Origin: an uncultured Coriobacteriaceae bacterium
GTDB lineage: Bacteria; Actinomycetota; Coriobacteriia; Coriobacteriales; Eggerthellaceae
Reading direction: 5' to 3'
Length of the DNA: 5,789 bases
Assembly: GCA_902781245.1 (NCBI GenBank)
Contig: CACZIP010000142.1
Span: forward strand, 1-5,789
The translations under genes were made by a program, and so were the position numbers. This document shows positions 1-5,450 of the stretch, piece after piece. The notes under the pieces are model-generated. The model made no database searches. It had not been told where the DNA came from and was given only the letters and a program-made list of their open reading frames with translations. Position 1 is the first letter of the stretch. Each line of letters begins with the position of its first letter.

Positions 1-279
1 GCCGTTATTGCCAACAAGGCCGATGAGCCACGCGTCGAGATCGTCACGTTGTGCGGCAAGCATTGCGAAAGCGGCGACGCAGTCGTGCTCGATGGGTCGC
101 TGCAGCACCCCGACCTGGGCGATATCGTCTGCGTGTTCGGCACAGGCGCTTACTGCTACACCATGAGCAGCTCGTACAATGGCCAGCCCCGTCCGGCCAT
201 CGTCTTCGTTCGCGATGGTGCCGCTCGCGTGGTCACGCGCCGCGAAACCTACGAAGACCTCATGGCAAGGGATATCTGA
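1..279 (+). CDS. lysA: Diaminopimelate decarboxylase, C-terminal part (5' end outside window)
   Basis: This is the last 92 codons of a PLP-dependent fold-III decarboxylase, which converts meso-diaminopimelate to L-lysine in the cytoplasm. The frame is open from base 1 and ends at TGA 277-279. Visible family motifs are CESGD (residues 22-26 of the fragment), whose Cys contributes to the active site across the dimer interface, and GAY followed by TMSSSYNGQPRP, the C-terminal signature in which the Tyr contacts PLP. The sequence ends in the usual short tail (YEDLMARDI), so the C-terminus looks intact. The gene lies 47 bases upstream of hom on the same strand with no hairpin between them, so the two are probably co-transcribed, as in the lysA-hom pairs of other actinobacteria. 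An alternative such as ornithine/arginine decarboxylase is unlikely given the motif set and the hom neighbour. Confidence 0.95.
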   Translation, partial: AVIANKADEPRVEIVTLCGKHCESGDAVVLDGSLQHPDLGDIVCVFGTGAYCYTMSSSYNGQPRPAIVFVRDGAARVVTRRETYEDLMARDI

Positions 280-312
280 CGATTCTGCTAAAGTGTATTC
301 ATCAAGGATTCC

Positions 313-320
313 AAGGGAGG
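313..320 (+). promoter_or_regulatory. Ribosome binding site fixing the hom start
   Basis: AAGGGAGG ends six bases before the ATG at 327. The reading frame is open back to base 51, inside lysA, but the codons upstream of 327 encode an unrelated Arg-rich stretch that is a shadow of lysA. This site and the start of the Rossmann fold place the true start at 327. Confidence 0.85.
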
Positions 321-326
321 AACATC

Positions 327-1610
327 ATGACTGTGAAAATCGGCTTGGTCGGCACTGGCACGGTTGGTGGCGGTTGCCTGGACATTTACAACAAGCATAA
401 AGATGATTTCAAGCATCATTACGGCATCGACATCGAGCTCGTACGCGTCTGCTCGCTCAACAAGGAAGAAGCCGACGCGCACGGCGTGGGACATCTGTTC
501 ACGAACGATTTCAACGAGATCATCAACGATCCCGAGATCGATTTGGTCATCGAGCTCATTGGCGGAACGGGAGTCGCGCATACGATCGTTACGAATGCGC
601 TGAAGGCTGGCAAATACGTGGTCACCGCCAACAAGGCCCTCATGGCCACAGCGGGTGAGGAAATCTTCCAGCTTGCCGACGAAGCCGGCGTCGAGATTGC
701 TTTCGAGGCCAGCGTCGGCGGTGGCATCCCCATCATCGATCCGATGAAGCATTCGCTCATCTCGAACGAGATCTCGTCTGTGCTCGGCATCGTCAACGGC
801 ACGACGAACTACATGTTGACGCGCATGGACAAGGAAGGCATCCCGTACGACGAGGTGCTCGCCGACGCTCAGGCGAAGGGCTTCGCCGAGGCCGACCCGA
901 CGGCTGACGTCGATGGTTTCGATGCGGCTGCCAAGATTGCCATCCTCGCTTCGATTGCGTTCAACTCACGCGTCGTGTTGGACGATGTCAGCACCGAGGG
1001 CATCCGCAACGTGCAGCCCATCGACCTCAAGACCGCTCACGATATGGGCTATGTCGTCAAGCTGCTCGCCATTGCGCATCGCACTGACGAGGGCGTCGAC
1101 GTGCGCGTGCATCCCACGATGATCCCCGAGTCTCATCAGCTGGCGCATGTGAATGGCGTGGACAACGCGATTTACGTGACCGGTGACGCTGTGGGCGAGA
1201 CGATGTTCTTCGGAGCGGGCGCGGGTGCTGGCCCGGCTGCAAGCGCCGTCATGGGCGACGTGCTCGAGGTTTCACGCCGCATCATCAACGGCGTGGCTCC
1301 GTTGGTCGGCTGCACATGCACCGATAAGCTCCCGATCGTGCCGATGGACAACCTCGAGACCTGCTACTACCTCAGGCTCGTCGTGCCTGACCGCGTCGGC
1401 GTGCTCGCGGCTGCTGCGAAGGTGTTCTCTGAGAACGACGTGTCCCTGCGCTCCGTCATCCAGGAAGGCACGCGTGCCCGCGATGCCGTGAACCTCATCT
1501 TCGTCACGCATGCAGCGCGTGAGAAGAACATCCGCAAGGCCCTTGCGGACCTCGCTGCAGCAGAAGACATGCTCATCGGCGAGCCGACGGTCATTCGCGT
1601 CGAAGACTAG
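327..1610 (+). CDS. hom: Homoserine dehydrogenase with C-terminal ACT domain
   Basis: The 427-residue enzyme reduces L-aspartate-4-semialdehyde to L-homoserine with NAD(P)H, the branch point towards threonine and methionine. The N-terminal Rossmann fold begins at residue 3 with GTGTVG (9-14) as the dinucleotide-binding loop. TANKALMA (100-107) includes the conserved Lys103. EASVGGGIPII and VNGTTNYML (156-164) are substrate and cofactor region motifs. DGFDAAAK (196-203) carries the Asp199/Lys203 pair that corresponds to the catalytic Asp and Lys four residues apart in yeast Hom. Residues from about 347 to the end form an ACT domain (LRLVVPDRVGVLAAAA...), usually associated with feedback control by threonine. 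The length matches monofunctional bacterial Hom, and there is no aspartokinase fusion. It follows lysA by 47 bases and is closed by a strong terminator, so thrB and thrC are not in this transcript. Confidence 0.97.
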   Translation: MTVKIGLVGTGTVGGGCLDIYNKHKDDFKHHYGIDIELVRVCSLNKEEADAHGVGHLFTNDFNEIINDPEIDLVIELIGGTGVAHTIVTNALKAGKYVVTANKALMATAGEEIFQLADEAGVEIAFEASVGGGIPIIDPMKHSLISNEISSVLGIVNGTTNYMLTRMDKEGIPYDEVLADAQAKGFAEADPTADVDGFDAAAKIAILASIAFNSRVVLDDVSTEGIRNVQPIDLKTAHDMGYVVKLLAIAHRTDEGVDVRVHPTMIPESHQLAHVNGVDNAIYVTGDAVGETMFFGAGAGAGPAASAVMGDVLEVSRRIINGVAPLVGCTCTDKLPIVPMDNLETCYYLRLVVPDRVGVLAAAAKVFSENDVSLRSVIQEGTRARDAVNLIFVTHAAREKNIRKALADLAAAEDMLIGEPTVIRVED

Positions 1611-1625
1611 GTTAGGGAATTAGAG

Positions 1626-1660
1626 AAGGCGGCAGGGAACACGTTTCTCTGCCGCTTTTT
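1626..1660 (+). terminator. Rho-independent terminator after hom
   Basis: An 11-bp stem pairs 1629-1639 (GCGGCAGGGAA) with 1645-1655 (TTCTCTGCCGC). It includes one G-T wobble and closes a 5-base loop. It is followed directly by TTTTT at 1656-1660, and the stem base can be extended by A-T pairs with the T-run (AAG at 1626-1628). It sits 15 bases after the hom stop. Unusually, the next gene on the same strand begins only 13 bases after the T-run, so this hairpin also lies in or just before the leader of that gene. Confidence 0.9.
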
Positions 1661-1663
1661 GAT

Positions 1664-1670
1664 GAGGAGA
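1664..1670 (+). promoter_or_regulatory. Ribosome binding site deciding the HAD gene start
   Basis: GAGGAGA lies four bases (counted from GGAG) before ATG 1674. The alternative in-frame ATG at 1662 and TTG at 1659 sit against the terminator T-run with no Shine-Dalgarno sequence, and they would add only non-conserved residues ahead of the MRAFIFDMDG start. Confidence 0.75.
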
Positions 1671-1673
1671 AAC

Positions 1674-2333
1674 ATGCGTGCTTTCATCTTCGACATGGAC
1701 GGGTGCCTGCTCGATTCGATTGGCTTTTGGCATGATGCCGAGCAGCGCCTTCTCGACATGGTGGGGATTACGCTCACCAAGGAGGAACGTGACCACTTAA
1801 ACGAGCTCACGCTCGAGGAGGCGGGTGTCTGGTTCCACGAGGAGTTTGGCGTGCTCGACGACCCCGAGTCGGTTGCGAAGGCTGTGATCGAGTTCATGCT
1901 CGAGTCTTACCGCACCGTTGTCGAAGCGAACCCCGGCGTTTACGAGTTCATCAGCACGTTGCATGAGCAAGGTGCGCCGATGTGCGTGCTCTCTTCAAGC
2001 CCCCAGTCTTTTTTGCAGGCGGGCCTCACGCGTACGGGCCTCAAGCAGTTCTTCCCCGACGAGCTCATTTTCTCTGCTGATGGAACGGGCCTCACGAAGC
2101 GCAATCCGAGTACGTTCGAGTTCGTGTGCGAAAAGCTCGGAAGCGCATTGGAGGACACGTGGCTGTTCGACGACAGCTGGTATGCGTGCCGTACTGCTCA
2201 GGAGCTGGGCATGCACGTTGTCGGTTCGTTCAGCACAGACGAATGCGGAACTCACGAAGAGCTCGGTCGTTACAGCGAGTTCGTCATCGACGATTTCACC
2301 GACCCGGCCCTGAGGGATTTGCTTACAGAATGA
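1674..2333 (+). CDS. HAD-superfamily hydrolase, beta-phosphoglucomutase/phosphatase-like
   Basis: The 219-residue cytoplasmic protein has all four HAD motifs in order. Motif I is DMDGCLLDS, with nucleophile Asp7 and acid/base Asp9. Motif II is VLSSS, with Ser107. Motif III is the Lys142 region (LTKRNPSTF). Motif IV is FDDS, with Asp166 and Asp167. Residues of about 15-85 between motifs I and II are mainly helical and form a type C1 cap, which indicates subfamily IA (phosphoglycolate phosphatase/beta-phosphoglucomutase type). The substrate cannot be read from the sequence: sugar phosphates, nucleotides or phosphoglycolate are all possible. The segment after motif IV (CRTAQELGMHVVG) matches the usual family ending. 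The gene begins just downstream of the hom terminator and has no recognisable promoter of its own, so it may depend on terminator read-through. Its TGA stop is the first three bases of a long perfect palindrome. Confidence 0.9.
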   Translation: MRAFIFDMDGCLLDSIGFWHDAEQRLLDMVGITLTKEERDHLNELTLEEAGVWFHEEFGVLDDPESVAKAVIEFMLESYRTVVEANPGVYEFISTLHEQGAPMCVLSSSPQSFLQAGLTRTGLKQFFPDELIFSADGTGLTKRNPSTFEFVCEKLGSALEDTWLFDDSWYACRTAQELGMHVVGSFSTDECGTHEELGRYSEFVIDDFTDPALRDLLTE

Positions 2334-2359
2334 GTCATTGGGACAGTCCCAATGACTCA
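2331..2359. repeat. Perfect 29-base palindrome (14-bp arms, 1-base centre), REP-like
   Basis: The left arm at 2331-2344 (TGAGTCATTGGGAC) is the exact reverse complement of the right arm at 2346-2359, around a single A at 2345. With so short a centre and no following T-run it is a poor classical terminator. The core GGGACAGTCCC resembles short palindromic repeats that I recall being scattered in actinobacterial and other genomes, sometimes with REP-associated (RAYT) transposases; that link is from memory and unverified. The element's first three bases are the stop codon of the HAD gene. Only one copy occurs in this window. Alternatives are a protein-binding operator or a cruciform-forming site. 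Confidence 0.7.
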
Positions 2360-2371
2360 CAAACCTAAACG

Positions 2372-2410
2372 AAAAACGGCGGGCTTGAATTGTTTCGAGG
2401 CCCGCCGTTT
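2372..2410 (-). terminator. Hairpin terminator of the - strand membrane-protein gene, possibly bidirectional
   Basis: Arms 2374-2384 (AAACGGCGGGC) and 2400-2410 (GCCCGCCGTTT) pair perfectly over 11 bp around a 15-base loop. Read on the - strand, the stem runs into TTTTT (complement of the A-run at 2372-2376), as expected for intrinsic termination of the gene whose stop is at 2429. On the + strand only TTT follows, so it would be a weaker stop for the HAD transcript. It lies in the convergent gap between the two genes. Confidence 0.85.
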
Positions 2411-2428
2411 CGTTATGCGTGATTGGCG

Positions 2429-2797
2429 TTACTGCTGCTTCTCGAAGAAGCCGTTCACAATCGCGGAAACGATGCTGATGATGATTGACCCGAAGAATGC
2501 GCTTCCAAACGAGGTGATTGCGATACCGCTGCCGAAAATGCCGGTCGACGCCCATGCAGCCAGCTCGAGCAGCAACGCGTTCACGATGAGGTAGAACACG
2601 CCGAGCGTGAGCACTGAAAGCGGGAAGCTTATCGTTTGCACGATGGGTTTTAGGACCGCATTGATGAACGAGAGTACGAGTGCGCCTGCGACGATTGCGA
2701 TCGTGGCGTTGGGCCCGACGGTGGTGATGCCTGGGACAATCCAAACAGCGACGCCCACGGCAACGGCGGTTGCAATCCAGCGGATAAGAAAGTTCAT
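2429..2797 (-). CDS. Small four-helix membrane protein, PF04020 (YvlD / phage holin 4_2) family
   Basis: The 122-residue protein is almost entirely hydrophobic. Predicted membrane helices lie at about residues 4-21, 33-49, 60-83 and 99-117, with a short charged tail (EKQQ). Family signatures are visible: an N-terminal basic-aromatic start (MNFLIRW), the helix-2 pattern FINAVLKPI (44-52), the motif FPLSVLTLG (58-66), and Asn73 in FYLIVNALLL. The start at 2797 is supported by AGGAG on the - strand (positions 2805-2809), seven bases upstream. The longer open frame to 2866 adds polar residues with no conservation. Despite the family name, members are ordinary chromosomal proteins in many bacteria. 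Their molecular role is poorly defined, and Bacillus YvlD is linked to envelope-stress genes. Nothing nearby indicates a prophage. It is transcribed divergently from the RlmD-like gene. Confidence 0.88.
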   Translation of the reverse strand: MNFLIRWIATAVAVGVAVWIVPGITTVGPNATIAIVAGALVLSFINAVLKPIVQTISFPLSVLTLGVFYLIVNALLLELAAWASTGIFGSGIAITSFGSAFFGSIIISIVSAIVNGFFEKQQ

Positions 2798-2897
2798 TTT
2801 GCTTCTCCTGTCTATTGCTATTGGGCTTCCACAGAAGGACTTGCAAGCCCTATTTGCTCGATGCACACGGTATCATGTATTGGGTCGGGAGGAGACT
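2798..2897. other. Divergent intergenic region between membrane-protein and rRNA methyltransferase genes
   Basis: This 100-base gap must contain promoters for both directions. On the - strand TTGCAA (2841-2846) could be a -35 element, with CAATAG 17 bases further on as a poor -10. On the + strand TATCAT (2871-2876) is a possible -10, but no -35 sits at normal spacing. TTGCAA is itself a palindrome. None of these matches is strong enough to call a promoter. Confidence 0.35.
2887..2894 (+). promoter_or_regulatory. Ribosome binding site deciding the methyltransferase start
   Basis: GGGAGGAG precedes ATG 2898 by three bases. The open frame continues upstream to 2607, but that segment is antisense to the membrane-protein gene and encodes no conserved sequence. 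This site therefore fixes a start only nine residues before the first Fe-S cysteine. Confidence 0.85.
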
Positions 2898-4094
2898 ATG
2901 GTCAATCAAACGTCAAAAACGCCTTGCGCCGTTGCGCGTCAATGTGGTGGATGCTCCCACATTGAAGTGCCTTATAACGAACAGCTTGTAGCCAAAGATG
3001 AGTTCGTTCGGAATCTGTTCGGATGCTTCACCGATGCTGAAATTCGATCGATTCTAGGGATGGACGACCCGAACCATTACCGAAACAAGGTCACGTCCCC
3101 ATTTGCGCCCGGCAAGCGCGGTCCCAATGGCGGGCGGGAGATTCTCACGGGCATGTTCGCAGCAAGCACGCATCGAATAATCCAAACCGACGATTGCCTC
3201 GTCGAGAACGAGCAGGCGCAGCAGGTTGTTCGCGCTGTCAAGCAGATTATGAAGAAACACCGCATCGAGCCTTACGATGAGGACAAGGGAACGGGGTTCA
3301 TGCGGCATGCAGTTGTGCGCGTCGGGCATGAAAGCGGGGAAGTGCTCGTCACGCTCGTCACGAACGACGATGCGTTTCCAAATTCGAAATCGTTTTGCCG
3401 CGAGCTCGTGAAACGCTGCCCGTTCGTCACGACCGTTGTCCAGAACGTCAACATGCGCCAGACGAACGTCATCCTCGGCCAGCAGGAGAGGAAGCTCTAC
3501 GGTCCCGGATTCATACTCGACACGCTCTGTGGTTTAAGCTTCCGCATTTCTTCGCAGTCGTTTTACCAGGTCAACGCTTTGCAAACCACGGTACTGTACG
3601 ACACGGCCATACGCTTAGCAGATCTAGATGGCACGCAGACGGTTGTCGATGCGTATTGCGGAACCGGAACTATCGGGCTCGTGGCTGCAAAGCGGGGAGC
3701 GGCGCGCATGATTGGGGTCGACTCGGTCGAATCGGCCATACGCGACGCGCGCGAGAACGCGCGTCACAACGGTGTGGACAATGCCAGGTTCGTGGCTGCC
3801 GATGCAGGTGCGTTCATGCGTGCGAGCGCGCAAGCGGGCGACAAGGTCGATGTCGTGTTCATGGACCCGCCTCGTGCAGGGTCGACCGAGGTGTTCCTCG
3901 ACGCCCTCGTGAATCTTAGGCCCGATCGGGTTGTCTACATCTCGTGTAATCCCGAGACGCAAGTGCGCGATATGCAGCATCTCGTCGCAAAGGGCTATGT
4001 GCTGAAGACGGTGCAACCAGTTGACATGTTTCCCCACACCGACCATGTGGAGACCGTGGCCTTGCTCGCTTACGAGACATATGGCTCGATGTAA
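2898..4094 (+). CDS. rlmD: 23S rRNA (uracil-C5)-methyltransferase, RlmD/RumA type, without TRAM domain
   Basis: The 398-residue SAM-dependent enzyme should form 5-methyluridine in RNA, most likely U1939 (E. coli numbering) of 23S rRNA. Cys10, Cys16, Cys19 and Cys100 give the CX5CX2C...C ligand set of the [4Fe-4S] cluster, with the same spacing as E. coli RlmD (Cys74/80/83/162). The methyltransferase part shows QSFYQVN (220-226), the SAM loop DAYCGTGTIGL (from Asp251), GVDSVESAI, FMDPPR (Asp323), the catalytic nucleophile Cys350 in SCNPETQVRD, and Glu385 as general base in DMFPHTDHVE. E. coli RlmD has an RNA-binding TRAM domain of about 65-70 residues before the cluster; here the protein starts almost at the cluster. 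RlmC also lacks TRAM, but its cysteine spacing differs, so the target uridine (1939, 747 or both) is not certain. The 3' end overlaps the next gene on the opposite strand by 25 bases. Confidence 0.9.
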   Translation: MVNQTSKTPCAVARQCGGCSHIEVPYNEQLVAKDEFVRNLFGCFTDAEIRSILGMDDPNHYRNKVTSPFAPGKRGPNGGREILTGMFAASTHRIIQTDDCLVENEQAQQVVRAVKQIMKKHRIEPYDEDKGTGFMRHAVVRVGHESGEVLVTLVTNDDAFPNSKSFCRELVKRCPFVTTVVQNVNMRQTNVILGQQERKLYGPGFILDTLCGLSFRISSQSFYQVNALQTTVLYDTAIRLADLDGTQTVVDAYCGTGTIGLVAAKRGAARMIGVDSVESAIRDARENARHNGVDNARFVAADAGAFMRASAQAGDKVDVVFMDPPRAGSTEVFLDALVNLRPDRVVYISCNPETQVRDMQHLVAKGYVLKTVQPVDMFPHTDHVETVALLAYETYGSM

Positions 4095-5296
4095 GCGAGA
4101 GGCGCAACGCGCACGTTGCCACATTCCTTGGCTGCAAGACCCGGTTTGGGTGCGATCATGGTTATGGTCTCATCCGCAATGAAGTGCTCGTGTGCTGAGG
4201 AACCATGCTGGGCGCTTACGCCGCTCGGGGCATCGCAAGCGAGCTTGACAGCCGTTTTCGTATCGTTTGCGAGACGGATCCAGCTTCGATAGGGCTCCTT
4301 GACTTCATGCGCATCGAAACCCGTGCCCAAGATGCAGTCAACGATGACGTGCGACTTTCCAAGAATGCTTGCGAGAGTTTCTTCATCGGGGTTGACGAGT
4401 GCGGACGCTCCCGCCAGCTTCAATGCTTCAAGTGCGCGAACTGCAGCGTCATGGGCGGGTTGCGCGCGAATCTCGTCGGGTGCGCGATAGGTGATCATGT
4501 TGACTTCAACGTCATGCGTCACGAGGTTCTCAGCCGCCACCCATCCATCGCCACCGTTGTTTCCGCTGCCGCAGAGAAACGTTACGGCTGCTTTCTGGCC
4601 TTCGTTACCAAGACATGGGTATGCGATTGAGCTTTTTGGATACGACCCAGCCACGATGCCATCGATTATGTCGTACACGCGTTTGGCGAGCGCGGTTCCC
4701 GCGCGGTCCATCAGCTCTGCAAGTGAGGTTCCATCGGCGTCGATCTGTCGTTCGAGCTCGACCACACGTGGGACGTCGAGCGTCGGGGGCGCCCACTTGT
4801 GCTCGTGTTCGAAGATGACGCCGTAAGCCTCCACGAGCCGCTCGAAGCTGCATGCCGCATTTGCGGGGCTTGTAGAGGGCAGCTTCACGGCGGGAAGGCC
4901 GCACATCTGCTCGCAGCCAAGTCGACGGTACAGGTCGTGTGCTTTGGCGCCCGTGCAGAACACCGCCTTGATGTCAGCCGCGTCGGTGATAACGGTCAAA
5001 TCGTTCGCCTTCGCATTTCTGATGCTTGCATCAGACGCGCCTTCGATGTCGCACTCGGCAAGCACGTCCCAAAGCGCAATGTGGTGGCGCAAGCAGAAAT
5101 CGCGCTTGCGCTCATTCGTCGAAGGCACCGGCTCTTGGGCGATTTTCGCCAAAACGCGCCAGAATCTGTTCTGCGGATGTCCATAGTTGAACTGCGTTTC
5201 GCGCGATTTCGGGCTGGGAATCGACCCGAGCACGAGCACGCGGCTGTTCTCGTCAAACGTTGGCGGAATGGAATGCACGATATGCTCTGAAACCAT
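4070..5296 (-). CDS. Fusion protein: DNA-deoxyinosine (hypoxanthine) glycosylase + NAD(P)HX epimerase (YjeF_N)
   Basis: This is one uninterrupted 408-residue frame with two recognisable enzymes. Residues 1 to about 165 form a UDG-superfamily hypoxanthine-DNA glycosylase. They show LVLGSIPSPKSRE (21-33), the hallmark NYGHPQNRFWRVL (37-49), IALWDVLAECDIEGASDASI (73-92), AVFCTGAKA, and LPSTSPANAA (139-148) followed by FERLVEAY. This family excises hypoxanthine arising from adenine deamination in DNA. After a linker of about 10 residues, residues from about 174 to 408 form a YjeF_N domain, which epimerises hydrated NAD(P)H. It shows VVELERQIDADGTSLAELMDRAG, the phosphate/NAD loop GSGNNGGDGWVAA (243-255), VDCILGTGF with Asp320, CDAPSGV with Asp355, and IAPKPGL near the end. 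The ADP/ATP-dependent dehydratase domain (YjeF_C) that often follows is absent. Both domains keep their signature residues, so both are probably active. The start at 5296 has a GGAG six bases upstream; ATG 5308 is an alternative adding four residues. The frame stays open further upstream only as antisense to tilS. Confidence 0.92.
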   Translation of the reverse strand: MVSEHIVHSIPPTFDENSRVLVLGSIPSPKSRETQFNYGHPQNRFWRVLAKIAQEPVPSTNERKRDFCLRHHIALWDVLAECDIEGASDASIRNAKANDLTVITDAADIKAVFCTGAKAHDLYRRLGCEQMCGLPAVKLPSTSPANAACSFERLVEAYGVIFEHEHKWAPPTLDVPRVVELERQIDADGTSLAELMDRAGTALAKRVYDIIDGIVAGSYPKSSIAYPCLGNEGQKAAVTFLCGSGNNGGDGWVAAENLVTHDVEVNMITYRAPDEIRAQPAHDAAVRALEALKLAGASALVNPDEETLASILGKSHVIVDCILGTGFDAHEVKEPYRSWIRLANDTKTAVKLACDAPSGVSAQHGSSAHEHFIADETITMIAPKPGLAAKECGNVRVAPLAYIEPYVS

Positions 5297-5302
5297 GTTT
5301 CG

Positions 5303-5306
5303 CTCC
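5303..5306 (-). promoter_or_regulatory. Ribosome binding site favouring start at 5296 of the fusion gene
   Basis: On the - strand GGAG lies six bases before the ATG ending at 5296. The next ATG upstream, at 5308, overlaps this site and has no Shine-Dalgarno sequence of its own, so the downstream start is preferred. Confidence 0.65.
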
Positions 5307-5434
5307 ATTGTGTTTGGACCGCGCCGAAGGCGGCTCTTCCAACGCGGCTGGGCAATCAGGAGTTGGATGCGTAGCCGCTTCAAGCTTCGAGGATTACAAT
5401 AGCAGACAGATGAGTTGACGGCTTTTCGAATGGC

Positions 5435-5440
5435 GAGGAG
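5435..5440 (+). promoter_or_regulatory. Probable ribosome binding site of tilS
   Basis: GAGGAG lies ten bases before GTG 5451, which is slightly long spacing but the best purine-rich site in the leader. ATG 5430 has no such site upstream, and ATG 5472 has only a weak GGAA. The tilS start therefore rests mainly on this motif and could be wrong by up to seven codons either way. Confidence 0.5.
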
Positions 5441-5450
5441 CAGACGTAGC

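Larger units (their letters stand above)
5297..5450. other. Divergent intergenic region between the fusion gene and tilS
   Basis: This gap of about 154 bases should hold promoters for both genes. For the + strand, TACAAT (5395-5400) is a good -10 hexamer, but no good -35 lies 16-18 bases upstream, and TTGACG (5415-5420) lacks a partner -10. Short imperfect inverted sequences (CGCC/GGCG at 5322-5332, and around AAGCTT near 5382) are too short to call. No RNA gene or small reading frame with a ribosome binding site was seen. Confidence 0.4.

Noticed and set aside
51..326. N-terminal extension of the hom reading frame back into lysA
   Set aside because: It encodes an Arg-rich, non-conserved stretch out of frame with lysA, and a good ribosome binding site places the start at 327.
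2331..2359. Palindrome as the main terminator of the HAD gene
   Set aside because: It has a one-base centre and no T-run, and a proper hairpin with an A/T flank occurs at 2372-2410.
2429..2797. Prophage remnant suggested by the 'phage holin' family name
   Set aside because: PF04020 members are ordinary chromosomal membrane proteins, and no lysin, integrase, tail or attachment-like sequence is nearby.
1995..2846. 283-codon - strand open frame across the HAD gene and the membrane-protein gene
   Set aside because: It is antisense or out of frame to two genes with clear families, is rich in Arg/His shadow composition, and has no recognisable domain.
2607..2897. Upstream extension of the methyltransferase frame
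   Set aside because: It is antisense to the PF04020 gene and shows no TRAM-like sequence; the GGGAGGAG before 2898 gives a better start.
3395..3919. 174-codon + strand open frame inside the methyltransferase gene
   Set aside because: It is a frame-shifted shadow of the SAM-binding domain, with Arg-rich composition and no domain.
4799..5290. 163-codon + strand open frame opposite the glycosylase domain
   Set aside because: It is the complement of well-conserved glycosylase codons and has no family resemblance of its own.
5395..5420. TACAAT and TTGACG as a tilS promoter
   Set aside because: They are in the wrong order for one promoter (the -10-like hexamer precedes the -35-like one), and neither has a partner at 16-18 bases.
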